Assembly (NCBI GenBank): GCA_043818095.1
Contig: JBDRGD010000017.1
Location: 1 to 14,872 of the forward strand
Direction: 5' to 3'
DNA: 14,872 nt
Origin: JBDRGD01 sp043818095
GTDB taxonomy: Bacteria > Chloroflexota > Dehalococcoidia > Dehalococcoidales > RBG-16-60-22
This document shows positions 13,364 to 14,872 of this stretch, one piece after another. Position 1 is the stretch's first letter. The number at the start of each line of letters is the position of its first letter. The position numbers and the translations under genes were made by a program. Under the pieces are notes generated by a model. That model was not told the DNA's origin, did not search any database, and worked only from the letters and a program-made list of their open reading frames with translations.

Positions 13364-14518
13364 ATGGCTAAGAAGTTATCTCCTGAAGAGCAGGTCTATG
13401 AAGAGCTGCGGAAAACGCTGAACGAGTCGTTCCTCAACGCCCCCCGCACACCCTCGTTGATGAAAATCCTCAAGTTTTTCTATCCCACGGTGGAAGATGC
13501 CGAGGTCGGCAGATACGTGGAGTGCCCCATGGTGGGCGGGAAGGCAAAGACCGCGGCGGAAATCGCCGGGGAGTGCGGCAAAGATGAGGCGAAGGTGGCG
13601 GAAATCCTGAATCGGCTCTACCGGCGGGCGGGCGCCATCGACCGAAAAGAGCGGGAACCGGGGGTTTTCGAATACTCCCACGGTGGGCCGCTGGCGATGA
13701 CCGACGGACTGGGCTCGCTGGGGAAGGACGATACTATCGACCCCTCCGGCATCATGTTCCGCCAGGTCTCGAACACATACCACGAGGAGGGGTTCCTCAT
13801 GGAGATGGGGGCATCGAAATACCCCACCTTCCGAACGCTGGTGGTGAACCAACCCATCGATGCCGAAGCCAAGGTGTTACCTTACGAGCTAGCGAGCGAG
13901 ATATTGAAATCGCACGACAAAATCGGTCTCGGCTACTGCAACTGCCGTGTGAGGCAGCGGAAGTGCCACCACCGGCTGGAGACCTGCTTTTTACTGACTG
14001 AAAAAAGCATGAAACGCTCCCAGGTAGTGGCGGGCGCCCGCCCCCTGCGCTATATTACCCATGAAGAAGCCCTGAAAATCCTCGAGGAGGGCTTCAAAGA
14101 GGGGCTCGTCGCCACCACCCTGAACCAGTCCGACCCGAAGCAGGCTTCCTTTATCTGCATGTGCTGCACCTGCTGCTGCCATATCCTCGGTGGCTACGCC
14201 GTCAATATCACCGGCTGGGGCAATCCCTACCAGATGATGAAGTCCAACTTTCAGCCGAAGCGGGACGAAGCCAAATGCACGCGGTGCCACATCTGCGTGG
14301 ACCTCTGCCCGGTAAAGGCGCTCTGGCGGCACTGGCCCCACGAACCCGACCTCTCCGACGACTACATTTTCCTGGAGGAAGAGCGCTGCGTCGGCTGCGG
14401 GATATGTGCTTTCAACTGCCCTAACCACGCGCTGACCATGGTGAAAGTGAGGGATTTCACGCCGGAACCTGACGTGACCTCGATGATTCACCGTTCGCGC
14501 CGGGAAGCAAGGCATTAA
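13364..14518 (+). CDS. Cysteine-rich 2x[4Fe-4S] ferredoxin-domain protein with N-terminal helical domain
   Basis: The 384-residue product ends in a two-cluster ferredoxin domain: CTRCHICVDLCP (C305, 308, 311, 315) and CVGCGICAFNCP (C342, 345, 348, 352). Upstream are two further cysteine groups: YCNCRVRQRKC plus ETCF (C192, 194, 201, 208) and CMCCTCCCH (six cysteines in 265-272). The N-terminal part (about 60-95, TAAEIAGECGKDEAKVAEILNRLYRRAGAI) resembles a winged-helix segment. This architecture occurs in uncharacterised proteins of anaerobes; the exact function is not known to me. It is cytoplasmic by sequence and likely carries electrons. It lies 39 bases after hypB. ATG at 13364 is preferred over GTG at 13361 because GGG ends 8 bases upstream of the ATG; the choice changes only one residue. 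Confidence 0.85.
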   Translation: MAKKLSPEEQVYEELRKTLNESFLNAPRTPSLMKILKFFYPTVEDAEVGRYVECPMVGGKAKTAAEIAGECGKDEAKVAEILNRLYRRAGAIDRKEREPGVFEYSHGGPLAMTDGLGSLGKDDTIDPSGIMFRQVSNTYHEEGFLMEMGASKYPTFRTLVVNQPIDAEAKVLPYELASEILKSHDKIGLGYCNCRVRQRKCHHRLETCFLLTEKSMKRSQVVAGARPLRYITHEEALKILEEGFKEGLVATTLNQSDPKQASFICMCCTCCCHILGGYAVNITGWGNPYQMMKSNFQPKRDEAKCTRCHICVDLCPVKALWRHWPHEPDLSDDYIFLEEERCVGCGICAFNCPNHALTMVKVRDFTPEPDVTSMIHRSRREARH

Positions 14519-14539
14519 GAAACTGCCTTCCCGCAATCG

Positions 14540-14872
14540 CTAGGAACTCAGCAATCTCAGACCGTCACGCAGGATATTCTCGGGAGCCCTCTGGTGCAGC
14601 CCGAGGCGGCTTTTGACGTTTCTCCCGGCCTTCTTCAAGTCGACCAGCATCTCCGCATATTTCAGGGCGGTCTGCACGGGGTCGATGACCGGCGCACCGT
14701 CCACCTCGGTCACGCCGCTGACGCTGAGCATGGGACTGAGCGCCCCGCAGCCAACGATGATAACCTCGGCTCCGTCTCTGATGCATTCCCTCGCTGTATT
14801 CCTGAAGTCTTCAATGAAGGGTCCCTCATCTCCGGGTTTCCGCGGCGGTGAGAAATTTTCGCCTCGAGCTAA
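14540..14872 (-). CDS. Asp/Glu/hydantoin racemase-family protein, C-terminal part
   Basis: The minus-strand frame is open from the window edge to TAG at 14542-14540 and gives the last 110 residues; the start is outside. The motif EVIIVGCGALSPML carries the second catalytic Cys of the Asp/Glu racemase superfamily (normally GCxG/GCGxL). It is followed by DGAPVIDPVQTALKYAEML, which matches the family's VPVIDPV-helix block. Hydantoin racemase (HyuE) and arylmalonate decarboxylase-like proteins share this fold. The N-terminal catalytic Cys cannot be checked. An ATG at 14731 exists but would cut off the catalytic Cys, so it is not the start. It converges on the ferredoxin gene with a 21-base gap. 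A link with the hyu-type operon is possible but distance and orientation argue only weakly for it. Confidence 0.75.
   Translation of the reverse strand, partial: LARGENFSPPRKPGDEGPFIEDFRNTARECIRDGAEVIIVGCGALSPMLSVSGVTEVDGAPVIDPVQTALKYAEMLVDLKKAGRNVKSRLGLHQRAPENILRDGLRLLSS

Noticed and set aside
1..14872. CRISPR arrays, insertion sequences, phage or toxin-antitoxin genes
   Set aside because: No repeat-spacer pattern, transposase, integrase or terminal inverted repeats were seen; the window reads as chromosomal metabolic genes.

Overview
The window is GC-rich and reads as a piece of a bacterial chromosome from an anaerobe. Supporting signs are a [4Fe-4S] flavoenzyme of the 2,4-dienoyl-CoA reductase type, a protein with two ferredoxin clusters and two further cysteine clusters, and the nickel maturation genes hypA and hypB. 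The gene mix (TRAP permease, hydantoinase/acetone-carboxylase subunits, class III CoA-transferases, crotonase) is of the kind found in uncultivated anaerobic Chloroflexota (Dehalococcoidia) and Desulfobacterota. The sequence alone does not decide between them.

Layout. Bases 1-141 are the 3' end of a TRAP transporter large permease gene. Facing it is a DapA/NAL-superfamily aldolase gene (315-1325, minus strand), with a hairpin terminator between the two. A divergent spacer with a good promoter leads into a tight six-gene plus-strand operon (1579-11024): hyuA-like ATPase subunit, hyuB-like subunit 1, Old-Yellow-Enzyme-type Fe-S flavoenzyme, hyuB-like subunit 2, and two class III CoA-transferases. 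Gaps are 26, -4, 29, 19 and 1 bases. A crotonase-fold gene (11036-11875, minus) converges on the operon with only 11 bases between. Behind it lies tRNA-Arg(TCG) on the minus strand. A second plus-strand cluster, hypA-hypB-[4Fe-4S] protein (12280-14518), follows its own promoter. The window ends in the 3' part of an Asp/Glu/hydantoin racemase-like gene on the minus strand.

How the genes may work together (inference). The operon looks catabolic. A HyuA/HyuB enzyme, either an ATP-dependent carboxylase of the acetone/acetophenone carboxylase type or a cyclic amide hydrolase, would yield a carboxylic acid. The CoA-transferases would activate it to a CoA thioester. The Fe-S flavoenzyme, crotonase and aldolase homologues would do reduction, hydration or isomerisation, and C-C cleavage. 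TRAP transporters take up organic acids. The substrate cannot be read from the sequence.

Most unusual points: one A subunit with two closely related B subunits flanking a flavoenzyme; a CoA-transferase pair in which one partner has Glu where the family has its nucleophilic Asp; a flavoenzyme that keeps its Fe-S cluster but lacks the usual NAD(P)H-oxidising domain; and aldolase and crotonase homologues that lack textbook catalytic residues.
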